NCBI GenBank assembly: GCA_000231825.2
Contig: JH720322.1
Coordinates: 310,001 to 374,000 of the forward strand
Direction: 5' to 3'
Length of the DNA stretch: 64,000 nucleotides
Origin: Tetrahymena elliotti 4EA
Lineage: Eukaryota; Ciliophora; Oligohymenophorea; Hymenostomatida; Tetrahymenidae
The notes under the pieces are model-generated. The model was given only the letters and a program-made list of their open reading frames with translations, was not told the DNA's origin and did no database searches. Of this stretch, positions 32,876 through 45,434 are shown piece by piece. Made by a program: the position numbers and the translations under genes. Every line of letters begins with the position of its first letter. Positions within the stretch are counted from its first letter, which is position 1.

Positions 32876-35800
32876 TCAAACGTTATTGAATTGCCAATTT
32901 CCACCATTATCAAGTGCTTCTAAATCAATACCATCACCATATCCGATGTATCCTAAGTTAGTAAATGATCTATCTACAAGTTTCATATTAATATCTGGTT
33001 TATAACCATAAAACTCATCATCATTTTCAAATTCTTCTTAGCTACTTACTTCACCATCTCCATCATATATGTCATCATCATATAATTCATTATTTTCTTA
33101 ATTAGGGTCAACATATTCTTCTCCTTGGAGCTTAGCAATATCCATAAGCTTTTACTTTCTTTTAATGTAATCTTATTATTCTTACTCAGTTTGCTTAAAC
33201 TCATAAGGAGTTGTGGAGCCCTTGAGCCAAGGATGATTAAGCATTTATTCAGCAGTAGCTCTCTTTTCAGGCATGCAGTGAAGCATAGGCATCATAAAAT
33301 CTTCAAAAGCTTTAGCTTCCTTTTCTTTCAAGCGATACCTATTTAATTAAAAAGAATTTTCAAAATTAAATTAAACACAAATAAAATCAAAATAAATACT
33401 TTTCAACAAGGACAGACTTAAGGGGCCAATATTACAATTGAGGTATTCTTCTAAGATTACCATTATGGTCAAAATATTTCTAATTAAATTATTTTTTATG
33501 ATTATTTGATATTTGAAAATTTTATTAAAACTACCTTTGATTTTTCACCTCTTTTAGCAAAGCTCTTAGGGAATTTCTTGCATAATTCTTCAATTTGAGC
33601 CAAGTGATCATCATTCTTTGAGAAGGTAGGACCCTTTCTAGGTTCGAATAGGAAATCTCCAGTAAGCATTTCAAAGAGCATACAAGCCAAACTCCAAACA
33701 TCAGCAGTAGTATTATATTTACTTCCAATGATAACCTATTTATACAAATGTAAAAAATTAATTTTCGAATGAAGGGGATTCCTAAAATTTTTTATAATTA
33801 CTTCAGGAGAACGATATTAACGGGTTTAAATTTCAGTGGCAAAATGATGGTAGGTCCAGCATGCATTACCAAGATCAGCAATTTTTAGCTTAAAGTTTTC
33901 ATCAAGTTAAGGACCACGCATAAGTTTGTTTTTATCTAATAACTTAGTATCAGGCTATGAGAATAAATCTTTTGTATTCATTTCTTTTGGCTAGTTTTGA
34001 TTGCTATCTTCTCCATATTTTTCTTATTTATTTGATTCCTTTGTAGATTATTCTTCTTGTTACTATTGTTACTATGGCTATTAATTTGCATTCTTTTATT
34101 CAAGTAATCTTCTTTTCTTCATGCTAATTTTTTTACGGAGATTCTTCTTTTGCTTCTTTGTTAATCCTGGTTGTTTTAACTTTTGTTCAAGTTCTTTCAA
34201 ATTGCTATTATCAACTTCATTATTTTGATCGTCATCACCATCTTCATCTTCATCATTATCATCATCTTCTTGTTGCTTTTTAACTTTCTATTCAGCTTTA
34301 GCTTATTGCTATTGAGGCTTTTTTTCTTCTACAGGCTTTTCTTCATCTTCTTTAACTCCGAGATGCTTTCTAATAACTTTGAGACGTTCCTTAAAGAGTT
34401 AATTTTTTGTCATTTAACCATTTTCAATAATATCTTTAAGTTCTTCTTAGGTCAATTAAAGTAGAACATTTTCAGGCTTTAAATCAGTATGAATAACTTG
34501 ACAAAATCTATGTAAGAAATCTAAGCCGATGAGGACTTGTTTAGCTATTTTTCTGCATAAATGCATAGGAACACCGCTGTAGTTGTATCTTTTAATGACT
34601 TCTAATAAGTTAACACCTAAAATTTCAAAAACAAAGCAAAAGTGATTTCCATAGGGTCCTTTAAAAACGAAACTGTTCAACAATTATACTACTTAACAGT
34701 CATCCTTGTTGAAGCTCTTTTTCTTTTCCTATTATTAAAACAAGATAAATTTTTATTTTCAAAACTAAAATAAAATATGCTAGGTGCATAAAAAAGAATA
34801 AATTAAATTAATATTAAATAACACATTTAGTTTATTAGTGATTTATGCTATTATATGTTATTAAGTAACTATTTTTATTTCAACTAATTCTTTTTAATCA
34901 TCTAGCTATTCAAATATTTAAATGTGTTATTTTCTAATTTAATTTTAATTAAATTAACTAGATTAATTACTCCTTCATAATACTTTTAAAGAGACTTGAT
35001 CCATTCAGGGTCTTTGCTCATCCTAGCTACCTTTTGAAGAATTTCAACTTCATCAAATGCAGCTTCAAGGTAGTGAGGAGCACTTTTTTAAATTTTAAGG
35101 GCTACGTAAGTATCATATTTAAAATCTTTTGCAAGCCATACTGTAGAGAAGTGACCCCATCCAATTTTTTAAATAACAACGTAGCGCTTATTAACGACTT
35201 CACCAATGTGAACGGGATGATAACCTCCAATTTTATAATCTTAAATTCCCTCATCTTCACTGTCATGTTCCATATCAACTTAATTCATAATATCTTCAAG
35301 AGTTGGTCTAATATTTAAAAAAGAGAAAATGAGAAATAGATTATAAATTTAAAGAAATATTTAACAGAATTTTTTCACTTAAATAAAATATTGCTTTTTA
35401 TTTGAATTAATGGTAAGTAAATTAATTTAATTTTCTAATTTTAATTTTAAAAACTCCTTTTTGTAGATTTTCTTTTTAATATCAATTATTCAATAATATT
35501 TGATCTCAAATTCCTAGTAAGTGAAAAAATTCCATTTATTTTTAAGATAAACTGAATCAATTTATTTAAAAATTAAACAATTTTACTCTTATTGTTGAGG
35601 TGGCTCTTGTACTGGAGCATTTTAATTCTCAGCAGTATGATTATTTCCTGCAATTTTTTAAAATTCATCTTCATAATATTAATACTGTTAATTGGGTTCT
35701 TATTAGTTGGTCATTTAAAAGTCTAAATTCTTTTAATAATTTAACTATTGTTGCTATTAAAGAAGAGCCATTTGCTATTACTACTTGGCTATCCACACTT

Positions 35801-36637
35801 CGTCTTCTATTTTTTATTACATGAAATATTTTCAAAAAATCAATAAAATTTCAAATTTTTGAAGTTGTTTGAAAATTTGTCCAGAAAGAAATTTAAAAGG
35901 TTAGATCTAATTTTCTATAGTATAAATAAATTAATTGCAAACTAAATTGAAATCAATATAACATTTGTTTTAATATTGTTGGATTGATTTTAACCTATTT
36001 GATGGCTTTAACCTTTCCTTCTTTTGTGTTATTTGACTTTTTATTCAACCCAACTTACTTCAAATATTGTAAATGCTTTTTTAAAAACTAAAAAAGAGAA
36101 ATTGATTTTTACCATAAAATTGAGGTTTCTAAAAATTTGCTTTAACTGGCTCGCCATCAGTGTATTTCTATTTATTATTTATAAGCATATATTAAACTAT
36201 TTTACTTCTATTTGCTATGTAACCTCTTTAACGAGGGATAATTTATTTATATAAAGTCGTTGATAATTATTTACAATATTTTCTTTTTCAGTGGCACCCT
36301 TATGGTTTATGTTTTGATTTTAATAGGTTCCGTTTGAAGGAGCTAAGTTATTTGAGTTTCCATTTAAATTTTTCTTAGCGTATTGGCCATTTGTTGAGGC
36401 TGTTGTTGTAGTAGAGGAAGAATGATTCATATTAACTTATCCTAAAAACGAAGTACCTGTACTTTGTAAAAGATCTATTTATAAAAAATGCAAATTAACT
36501 AAAATGTTGGGCAATTTGATTTGAATTATTGAAAAATAAGCAAGGGAAACACTAAATCGCTACTGAAGAATGAAATAAAAGAAAAGGGCTATGAGAATGA
36601 TGATTTCTAAATAAAATGGTTTACCTTCAGAATACAT
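32876..36637 (-). CDS. SRPK: SRPK-family protein kinase (phosphorylates SR proteins)
   Basis: Six kinase-region exons are phase-consistent: 35806-35587 (Gln-rich), 35307-34971, 34728-33802, 33735-33535, 33479-33400 and 33338-32876, ending in TGA. The motifs are those of SRPK kinases. GGYHPVHIGEVVNKRY leads into the Gly loop GWGHFSTVWLAKD, followed by VALKI (Lys), the catalytic HTDLKPENVLL, DLGNACW in place of DFG, and TRQYRSPEVIIGS. A spacer of about 200 residues (Lys/Glu/Asp/Gln-rich) separates catalytic loop and DLG, as in SRPKs, where it controls localisation. The tail is acidic and ends NWQFNNV. The N-terminal exons (36637-36625, 36474-36275 and a piece near 36000) are provisional: I could not phase the join into 35806. 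The SR protein at 21.1-23.1 kb is a likely substrate class. Confidence 0.9.
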
Positions 36638-37830
36638 ATTAATGTCTAGCTTTGCTAATGATTTTTGTATAGAGAATGAGTGATTGAGTGATATGATATA
36701 GCTTTTTTATCTTTTCTTATTTATTATTTAGATGAAATGTCCTAATAATATATTTAGTGATTTTATTTAATTCCTTTAAATTTTCTTTCTTTCTTTTGAT
36801 TTTTTGATTTCTTCTTTTTGTAAAATTAAAAAATATTTGATTTTTTATTTTTTTTGGAATTTGTATTTTTTTTAAAGGTCATTCCATTTGATGACTATTT
36901 CCATCACCTTCTCCTTCACGCAATTCCTATTTATATTTCAATTTAAGGGTCATCACCTATTTAAGTTTCCTTTAAATATTACTCATTATTTTGGAGTTAA
37001 AGCATACTTTTTCTCATTTTATCACTTAAATTGCGAACAGCATTTTAAAAAACTTAATTTTTGAAATTTTTGAAAGAAAAATATAGATACTAAATTTTTG
37101 AATTAAAGCCATTGTTATTTGTAAAAAAAGATCTTTTCACAATCAATCAATTAATTAATCGATTATTCTTTTAATTAGTTGATTATTCTTTCTTCTCTAA
37201 AAATTGTTTTAGGTATAAATTAAAATTCTGTCCATAAATTCAACTTGGAGGGTAGATAGGTTGACCACAAATTGACAAACAAAAAATCCAATCAAACAAT
37301 ATTTGGATAAAATAAATATTTACATAATCTACTTAAATTTTAATATTTCAATATTATTAAAAGATAAAATAAATATGTTACATTCTTAGTTTCACTAAAG
37401 ATAATTTTAATTAAAAATTAATTTAAATTTAAAATAATATTAAATCAAAAATAACCAATTTGATAAATATTTTAGTAAGTAATTATCTAAAGATTACTGA
37501 ATTTGATAGAATTTCAAGATTTCGTTAAAAGTTAAAAGTATATTATAATTATATAGAGTGAGTATACTTCCTATATCAAATTTTAACGTTAATTATTACA
37601 TATTGATTTTATATGCTCCTCTAAAAAGAAAAAAAAGACTAATTAAAAACATTGAAAAAAATATAAATAAGAAGATATACATAAAGGCTTATTCAACACA
37701 CTGTATTTCTAAATAAATCAAAAGTTAATTAAAAAAACAAAATCAAAAGCAACGGCTAGCTATATTTTATTTTCTTAGTAGCCATATAACTATTTTTTTA
37801 ATTTATTCAATAAATATTAATTCAAGATAA
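36638..37830. other. Divergent intergenic region
   Basis: About 1.2 kb between the divergent starts of the SRPK gene and the Asn/Gln-rich gene, so it should contain both promoters. It is AT-rich, with an AATCAATCAATTAATTAATCGATT-like patch near 37141. No defined site was recognised. Confidence 0.55.
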
Positions 37831-40800
37831 ATGGATTTAGAGTAAATTATTCAGTCTTTCGAAGAGAAAATTAACATAATTAAGTTAAAGAAAATCGATG
37901 TTATTTTTTCAAAGCTCAATCCTGATCAAAATGATATAATCTATCTCAGAAATCTAGTAAGACTTCAACAATATTTAATATGAAGAATGCTTCTTTTCAA
38001 TAATTACATAAAATTTATGTTTATAAAAAGCAGGATAGCTTGGCTTAATTTATGCCTGAAGAAGCAGATGATTTGTTAAAATTTTTCAACACTTTCAGTA
38101 AGCAGACAGGTAAAACTTAAATGAGTAGAAAGTATTTCTACATGAATATGATGGCAGCAGCTCAATAAAATAAATTTAATATTAATAAGATGCTTTATGA
38201 GTAAATTTTTAAACTATTCTAAAAATATTTCTTATTTGTTTGATTAATTTATTAGTGATGATATAAATGAAATTCAAAAGAGTTTGTAAAACATAAGACT
38301 AAAAAATAGGATGCAAAACTCATAAATCAATTAAAAAAACCAAATTTAATAAGCATAAATGTCAACTAATTGTTCTAATATCTCTTAAAATTACTACCAA
38401 GCTTAAAATTAAAAAGAAGATTTATATGAATCAAATAGTTCTTCTAATACAAATTTGCCAAAAGCCTAGATGAATAACTTTAAGGATTAAAAGTTACAAA
38501 GCTAATAGTAAAATAATATATAATAAGTTTAACAGTTAAACGAACAATTAAGTACTTTTTAAAACTATGCTGCTAACACTGATAAGACAAATTAATCATT
38601 TAATTAAGTAGCTACAACAAGTGTTAGCTGCAATACTAATTTCTTAAACAATATTTCATCAGTTTAAACTACTAATGTTAGCTATATAAAAAATGATGAT
38701 AATTAAGTCATTCCTCATATTGAAATATCGTTAAAAAATGCAATTAGTACTCCTATGATTCCTGATTAAGGAGTTAAAGATTAATACTTAATATCTTAAG
38801 AAAGTAGTGTTTAAAAAACATTATATACTATTAAAGAGAACTAATTTTCTGCAAATAAGGCTAATAACAATAGTTTTTGCAATATTAGTGCCATATAGAA
38901 TGTAAGCTAAGTAGAGTCTGCTATAATGAGCCAAGAAGATTAAGAAAATCAAAAATATTAAATGAATAAAAGATAAGAAATATAAAAATTAAACTTTACG
39001 AAGAATAAACAACAAAATAGCAGTAACCCTTCTAGATACATTAATAGTAAAAGCAATAAATAAAGCCAAAGCAGTGAAAGAAATAATTAATTGAAAAAAA
39101 ATCAATAAAATAGTTAGTTTTTGTTAAAAGATAATATTAATATAAATAATGTTTAGCTTATCAACAACAGCAACAACAACAATAATAACTTCTAAAATTC
39201 CACTAAGAGTAGTCTTTAGTAGTCTATTTATGAGCAAGTCCTCAAACAAAAGAAACCTGAATAAAATATGATTTAGTAACAAAGCTGTAGTTAGCCAGGA
39301 ATAGTTTCTACTTCTATTCACTAAGATAGTCTAATTAGAATCATTAGTAGAGATAAAATTATTAAAGATTTTAAAGAAAATTTTAGAGGCAAATAGAATT
39401 TCTGTGATGATTTTATGGAACTTGAAAGCACAATTAGAAGATTAGAAAAAACAAACCAGAGTCCAACAAATAGCCAATTAAATAAAACAGCATAGCATGA
39501 AACAACAGCTAACTGCGAAACTCAATTATAAAACTTAAACCTTAAGCAATAAGCTAATTAGAATAGTTATTAATTTTTTTCAAATGAATAAAAAAATTTC
39601 AATTAAATATAAATAAACCATAATTTGCTGAATAATTAAAAGGAATATACTCCTAAAGTTCTGAAAAATATTTCTAATCCAAACTCAAATATTAAAAAAA
39701 GCAAGGAAAACTAAGATTTTTCAAATTCTAAAAAAAAAAATATTAATAAGAGTTTGAGTAATTCCAAAATTTCTAAAAGCTCTTCAAAAAACTAAGATTT
39801 ATCTTAAAAAGATAATGCCTCTACAAAAAATCCTATAAATTAAAATGTAAGAAGAGTGGCAAGGAGCACATCTGCAAACATCATAGATAAAAATAGAAAT
39901 CAAAGTAAGTCTCCATCCTAAGAAAAAAATAATTCAAAGTAAATCATTTCAAGAAAAATATCTTCAGACTAAATTCTAAGCTATCTGAAAGAAAAAGAAA
40001 GATCTCTTTCTCATGGAAGAAGAGAAGAGAAGACTCCAATAAAATTTTTGGATTTTAAATAGAAATAAATCTAAAATTAGTAAAATAATTTAAAGAGCAA
40101 AAAAATAAAATAAGATGATCAAGATAAAGAAAATAAGATTGAAAAATTGACTCATCCAAGAGTATATTCATCTGTTTCTCTAAATAAAGAAAATGACCAT
40201 TACCAATAGGTTTTGAAAAATTCTTAAATATAAAATCTCCATTAAAATGAATAGGCAGTTATCAAGATAAATTAAAATCAAACCAATATACAGCAGTAAA
40301 GGTAACCAGCAGTTCCTAGATTGAACAGCTCTTCTAACCAAATTAAGTAAGTTAATAATATTATAAGATAAAATAATAATGAATATTTAAATAAATTAAG
40401 ATAGAGCTTATCAATAGAGAGAGTTAAAAAATTAAGTGGATACCAAGAGTAATTCAATAAGAAAAAGTAGTAATAATAAGTAAGGCCAAGCAGAAATTAA
40501 TGTAAATTAGTTCAAAAATTATTTTCTTTTATAAGTAACAATTATTATTTTAATAGCTATTTCAATTGCTTAAGTCTCCTCTCAAGAAAATTCAATTTGT
40601 GGTTAAAAGAAATTACCTGATGTTGTACAAAATTAATAGAAATAATTTCCTGATAAAGTAACTATTCCAAACTTTCTGATAAAAGAAGCAAACAGCTGTG
40701 AAGTTATCTAACTAGATGAGGAAAATTCCTTGAAAAATGAAAAGAAAATTTATCAATTTAATTAATCTCCTCAGTATCAGTAATACTTTGAAAAAATTAT

Positions 40801-42070
40801 AATGTAGGATGAAAAAATCAGTAAATACTTTACAACACAAAATGATGATGAAAATAGCCAATATATTAATTATCAAACAACTCAAAACAACCATAATCAA
40901 AGTGATTTGATTAGTAAAAAATAATCTTAATAATCATCAAAAATGAGTGATCATTCTACTTTACGAGAATAAAAATTCGAAGCTTTGGAACCTTTAACTT
41001 TAGATCAAGATTTGACTTCTGTTGATTTGAAAGACAAAAAATCCTCTCACAGAGAATAAAAAAATAAGCATGAAACACTCTATAATTTGATAATAAATGA
41101 AGATGCTTACTAATCAAAATATGACTAAGAAAATTCATAAATCTAACAAGTTAACAATAGCAATTATGAAAATAAATAAATCCAATCAAACCAATTTGCA
41201 CCTTAATTTGGAGGATACAACAACAACTACAACTCAAATTAAAGCTAATAAAATAATCAGCAAAAATCATTTCTTGATAGTCCTAGCTAGTTTTTGGAAG
41301 TTCTAAAAACCAAGATAGAGGAAGATGAAAATAATGAATTTTTATAAATCTAAATGGAGAATTTAAAAAAAATATAGTAAGAAAAATAAAAATTAATTTA
41401 TGAAGAGGCTTAAATGCTTTAATAACTCCAAAAGTCTTAATTAGCTAAAGTTAGCTCAAGAAATTCTCTATCTAATAGTGTATAATCTTCTCTTTCTGTC
41501 AATAAGTAATCTTAGATTCAATCTGGGATTTATGGAAATCTTAAGCAAAGTTAAGATAAAATATTACCTGGTTTACCTCTTCCTTAAAAACAAAATTTAT
41601 CTTAATAGTAATAGTAGCTTAGATCTTCTTATTACTCAAATACTAATAATAAATCTTTAAATTATTAGAATTAATTGCAAAATAATTATCAAAGTCAAAA
41701 AAATATTTACCAAAATAAATAATCTTTTATTTTAGATGCAAATTCAGAAGGCTTAGAATGCCATAATGCTAAAGATGTTTAATCTATAATATTTTAAAAT
41801 AGTAACTATAATTCTTTGAGCAGTCAAAGAGATGTCTAATAAGGATCAATTGATAGTGGTTACAATTATGCATCGAATGCAGCACAAAAATATAATGCAA
41901 ATTCTAATTCATAATAATCTGCATAGCAAAATAAATAAAGTTAAATGGATTTTTAAAATTTCTATCAAAAACAATAAATTGAGAGCAACATTAACCTCAA
42001 TAGCCAACCAATATCATCATATCCTAATAACCATAACAGTTCCCTAAACTTTTCATTCACTGACTCTTGA
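37831..42070 (+). CDS. Large Asn/Gln/Ser-rich protein of unknown function
   Basis: Exons 37831-37956, 37986-38200, 38256-40534 and 40557-42070 keep phase and give 1377 residues ending at TGA 42068-42070. Only the first 130 residues look folded: MDLEQIIQSFEEKINIIKLK, then a helical segment with EEADDLLKFFNTFSKQ and RKYFYMNMMAAAQQNKFNIN. The remaining 1200 or so are Asn, Gln, Ser and Lys, with hundreds of Gln codons and runs such as NNSNNNNN. This is a prion-like, disordered composition, with a charged patch around residues 700-790 (KEKERSLSHGRREEK). Two of its three introns are tiny (29 nt at 37957-37985, 22 nt at 40535-40556) and are needed to hold the frame. I do not recognise a family. Ciliates carry many such proteins, so composition alone says little about the job. 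Confidence 0.7.
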
Positions 42071-42996
42071 TTTAAAAAAACAAATAAAACAATTTTTTTG
42101 TAAATAAAAAATAATTAACTAATCTAATTAATGCTCAAACAAATTTATTAATAAATGATTTTTTATCATTCATTCATTTATATATTTTAGCAATTTAAAA
42201 CTCTTTTAATTTTTAAAAATATATTTTTCCTTCAATTCTAAAAATTTTAAAAATTAATCTTTTGAATAATTACTTTAATTTGAAATTTTAAAATAAAAGT
42301 GAATATATATTATATTAAAAAAATTTATATTTGTATAATAATTAAAGTAATTTGAAAAGATTTTTTTTATAACTTAAACAAAATTTGCATAAATTACATT
42401 CATCTTAGTTTGAATAGAAAAGTTTTATCACTTAATATTATGCTTGATTGAAATCATCTTTATTATGATAGAAAGATAATCAAATAAATTAGAATTTAAT
42501 GTGTAAAATATAATAATTAAGTAATACTTAATCAATATAAAAATGGCTTTAATTAAAAAAAAATTGTCTTAATTTGTAAGAAATTTCTATTCAAAAATAA
42601 AACTTAATTCATATTTTAATAGAATATTTCTTATTTTACTTAAAATTTTAATAATATTTTTTCTTTTATTCCTAAGTAAAAGTAAAATGTTTAAATACAT
42701 TTTTAAAATAAGAATATTAATATATTAAAGTTTAAATTGCACAAGTGGAAATGTTATTTAAATTATCATTTTTAAACGTACTTAAATTCAGTTCAAAAAA
42801 AGAATATTTTCTGATAATCTTATGATTAATGAAGTAAATAAGCAAGAAAAAAAAAATTACTTCCTTTGATCAATAATATAAGAAAATTATTTGATTTTGT
42901 GAAAAAAATATTGATTTCTATATTTTTTAATGTAATTAACTTGTAAATTAAAAAGAATTTTCCATAACTATTAAAAACTACTTAATTTTTAATTTT
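42071..42996. other. Intergenic, part of the segmental duplication
   Basis: Contains the 3' flank of the Asn/Gln-rich gene. From about 42,200-42,300 it holds sequence that matches 45,880-46,940. No separate gene is visible. Confidence 0.55.
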
Positions 42997-43335
42997 TCAG
43001 ATTACAAAAGCAAATATGAATAAATACTTTTTTATTGATTGCATTTGATATAATTTATTATTTTTAGAACTTAATAAATGGAGTATCTATCTACCTTACT
43101 GATATTAGATTAATCTTTGCAAAATCATATTTTCTTTTTACATTTCTGTCCAATCTTTTTGAGCTCCTTTAAAACAGTAACCTAAACCACATCCTAAAGC
43201 AATAACAAGTCCAACCCAGAAATTCATAGTTAGCATCATAATAATAATGTTTGAGAGTTGATAAATGAATTTGTAGAAAGTTAATGCTAGTCTGATCACA
43301 AGCATAGATTATTTTGAATGTAAAAGAAATATATA
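42300..43335. repeat. Segmental duplication, arm 1 (CTR pseudogene copy)
   Basis: Direct repeat of about 1 kb whose partner is at about 46,190-47,205. Matching landmarks include GTTTGAATAGAAAA, TAATTCATATTTTA, ACAAGTGgAAATG / ACAAGTGcAAATG, and the CTR third exon region with near identity over 100 bases. The match ends at a (TA)n tract, about 43,330-43,343. Confidence 0.8.
42997..43332 (-). pseudogene. Truncated copy of the copper-transporter gene
   Basis: From 43332 down to about 43140 the frame is nearly the same as the intact CTR gene at 46937-47423. It covers helices 2 and 3: MMLTMNFWVGLVIALG, the GCGLGYC motif, then FKGAQKDWTE. Upstream, homology stops at a (TA)n tract, so the first exon and helix 1 are absent. 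Downstream of WTE, small indels change the frame, so the intact gene's KKYDCCHD tail is lost and the frame stays open to a TGA at 42999-42997. Without helix 1 it cannot make a normal CTR trimer subunit. Helices 2 and 3 have few replacements, so the copy is fairly recent or was recently under selection. Confidence 0.75.
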
Positions 43336-43945
43336 TATATATAGCATTACCCTAAGGTAATTGCCTTACATTGTAATGGGCTCATAAAAATAGAATACGT
43401 ATGTTAAAAAATGTTTCATTGAATTTTTTTTGTCAAAATTTAAGAAATATTTTATGTTTAGATTCTTATTATATTTTTGCATTTCAAAACTAAAAATATT
43501 ACTTTTTTATCTTTTAAACAATTACTCTTTCAATCAAAACACATGACAAATAAAAAATGATCAAAAAAATTTTAAGAAAATACTCAACAAAATATTAGAA
43601 ATATTAAATTTTAGCAAAGTAACTAACTACATAAAATTTAACCATCTAAAGTAATCTTTGATCAAAAAAATGATAAGAAGAATATCAATTTTATTTAACT
43701 ATCGATTTTTTTTAGTCTCATTCCCACAAAAATATTTAGTTTTCTTATTGAATTTAGAAAGATTTTAAGAAAATTAGGGATGAGAAAATTCTCAAATACA
43801 TAAAATGTAAAAACAAAAATTTTTAAATAAAATTTATAGATTGGCTAAATTGAATTTGAATAAATAAATTGATGAAAATATTGTATTTTCCAACAAATAA
43901 ATGTTGAAGACATTGGGCTTAAATCAACTTTTATCACCATTCATA
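43336..43945. other. Intergenic between CTR pseudogene and PGP phosphatase gene
   Basis: AT-rich spacer beginning with the (TA)n tract that marks the duplication breakpoint. Nothing else was recognised. Confidence 0.55.
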
Positions 43946-44590
43946 TCACTTGTTTGTTTTAATAACTAGTTGATCAAAATTTTTAATATTTTAATTTAAA
44001 TAGTAGAGATTTATGCTTCTAGAATTTTAGAATTTACTAAATATCTACTTTTCTATTTTTCTCATTATCCAAATTCCAAAATGCTCATTTTGATTGTTGA
44101 AAGGGTCGGTATATACTGAAACTGCACCATTTAAGTTAGCAAGTAGAATATCTGTAAATAATCTATCTCCAAAAAAAGCTATTTCATGGTTTTTTATAGA
44201 TGATTTTCCATTTTTAGATTTTATATGATTGATTATTTCTTAAAAGTTATGAGGCTTTTTTTATTTTGTGAGGATTAATTCAATACCTAAATTTTACTTA
44301 ACTTCATTTTATTTTTCTTCTGTTTTAATTGAATTAGAAACTATAAAAACTTAGGTATTATCATTATATATTTATTTTATTTCATTTTTAACACAATTTG
44401 AGATTTTATTATCATAAAACTCATTTTTTAGATGAGCAGTTAAGGTATTATCTTTATCAAATACTATATATTTCACTCCGATTTCTTAAAGCTTATTATA
44501 ATCTATTTGATCAATTCTAGAGACATAAACATTGGGATTAAGTATCCAAGGATTATTCCATGTTAATTTCAGCAACTTTAAATAACTCAT
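43946..44590 (-). CDS. GEP4: Gep4-type phosphatidylglycerophosphatase (HAD family)
   Basis: A single exon of 214 residues. HAD motif I is IVFDKDNTLT (Asp45, Asp47), motif II is IVSNSI, the conserved Lys lies in TKQKKPHNF, and motif III is AFFGDRLFTDILLANLNG, which is very close to Gep4 and plant PGPP1. The enzyme dephosphorylates phosphatidylglycerophosphate to phosphatidylglycerol, the precursor of cardiolipin, on the matrix side of the inner mitochondrial membrane. The N-terminus MSYLKLLKLTWNNPWILNP resembles the Gep4 start and could act as a membrane or targeting helix, which supports the ATG at 44590 over an upstream exon. The stop is TGA 43948-43946. TAA and TAG are used as Gln. It is transcribed divergently from the Asterix gene. 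Confidence 0.9.
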
Positions 44591-44910
44591 TGATGTAAAA
44601 ATATTGAGGATCTTAAATGTATACAATAAGTTTTTATCTGTATCTTAATCTATAAAAGTAATTAAAAAATATCATTTAATGCAAATTTAATTGAATAAAC
44701 AAATCTTTTTAAATTTATTTTGATAAATATTTATATATTTGTTAAATCCAAATGGAACAACTCTATGCCTATGTTTATGCGTGCTTCTTTATTTAGTTTA
44801 ATTTCTTAAAAACAACAAAATTAAATTAAAAAAAAATCTTTAAAAAAATAAAAATAAATTTTTCGTTTGTTAATTATATAATATTCAAAAAAGAATAGCT
44901 TAAAATTTAG
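44591..44910. promoter_or_regulatory. Compact bidirectional promoter region (320 bp)
   Basis: The whole interval between the divergent start codons of the PGP phosphatase and the Asterix homologue. It must hold both 5' untranslated regions and promoters. No specific motif was recognised. Confidence 0.5.
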
Positions 44911-45434
44911 ATGTCATCCACTAGAGATAGAAGAAGTGAAGAAAAGGTTATTTATTACCAACCTGCTCCCTAAACCGAAGAATAATAAGGTGATCTTTAA
45001 TAAGTTCTCTCTTTCATTTTAGCTTTTGCTGGTATGATATTGAAAGTAAGTTATTTTTAAAGTTGATTGATAGATCCATTAAGAAATAGTTACCTAATTT
45101 AGTAAAATATGTTAAAAAAATTATTTTTAAATCAATAAACAGTAAAAGATCTGCTTGTGGATAGGTTTATTCATGATTCTTTCTAATTTTGCCAATATCA
45201 AGTAAACATCTGATGTAAAACAAATGATTATTAATGCAGGGTAAAACTTAAAATTATCTAAAATCAAACAAAAAATTATACAAATTTTTAACAAATAGTG
45301 TAATTGTAATGGGTATGGTTTCTCTATACTATTGGTAGCCTAGATTAGAAGAATAATAACTTCAAGCTCAACTCAACCAATAATAATAAGCTGCTGCTTC
45401 TGAACCAGTTTTAGAAGAAAAATTTGAATAATGA
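44911..45434 (+). CDS. Asterix (WDR83OS/UPF0139) homologue, PAT-complex membrane chaperone subunit
   Basis: Exons 44911-45045, 45143-45240 and 45299-45434 give 122 residues. The core FILAFAGMILKQKICLWIG, then SNFANIKQTSDVKQMIINAG and VIVMGMVSLYYWQP, aligns with metazoan Asterix: two or three membrane helices, with the SFAN-x5-D-x-KQMM signature here as SNFANIKQTSDVKQMI. Asterix forms the PAT complex with CCDC47 at the ER translocon and shields polar membrane helices during insertion. The N-terminal 35 residues are charged and Gln-rich, and the C-terminal tail (EEQQLQAQLNQQQQAAASE) is longer than in animals. It starts 320 bp from the divergent phosphatase gene. Confidence 0.88.

Noticed and set aside
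34183..34464. 93-codon hydrophobic plus-strand ORF
   Set aside because: Antisense of the charged spacer of the SRPK kinase. The apparent membrane protein comes from complementing Lys/Glu/Asp codons.
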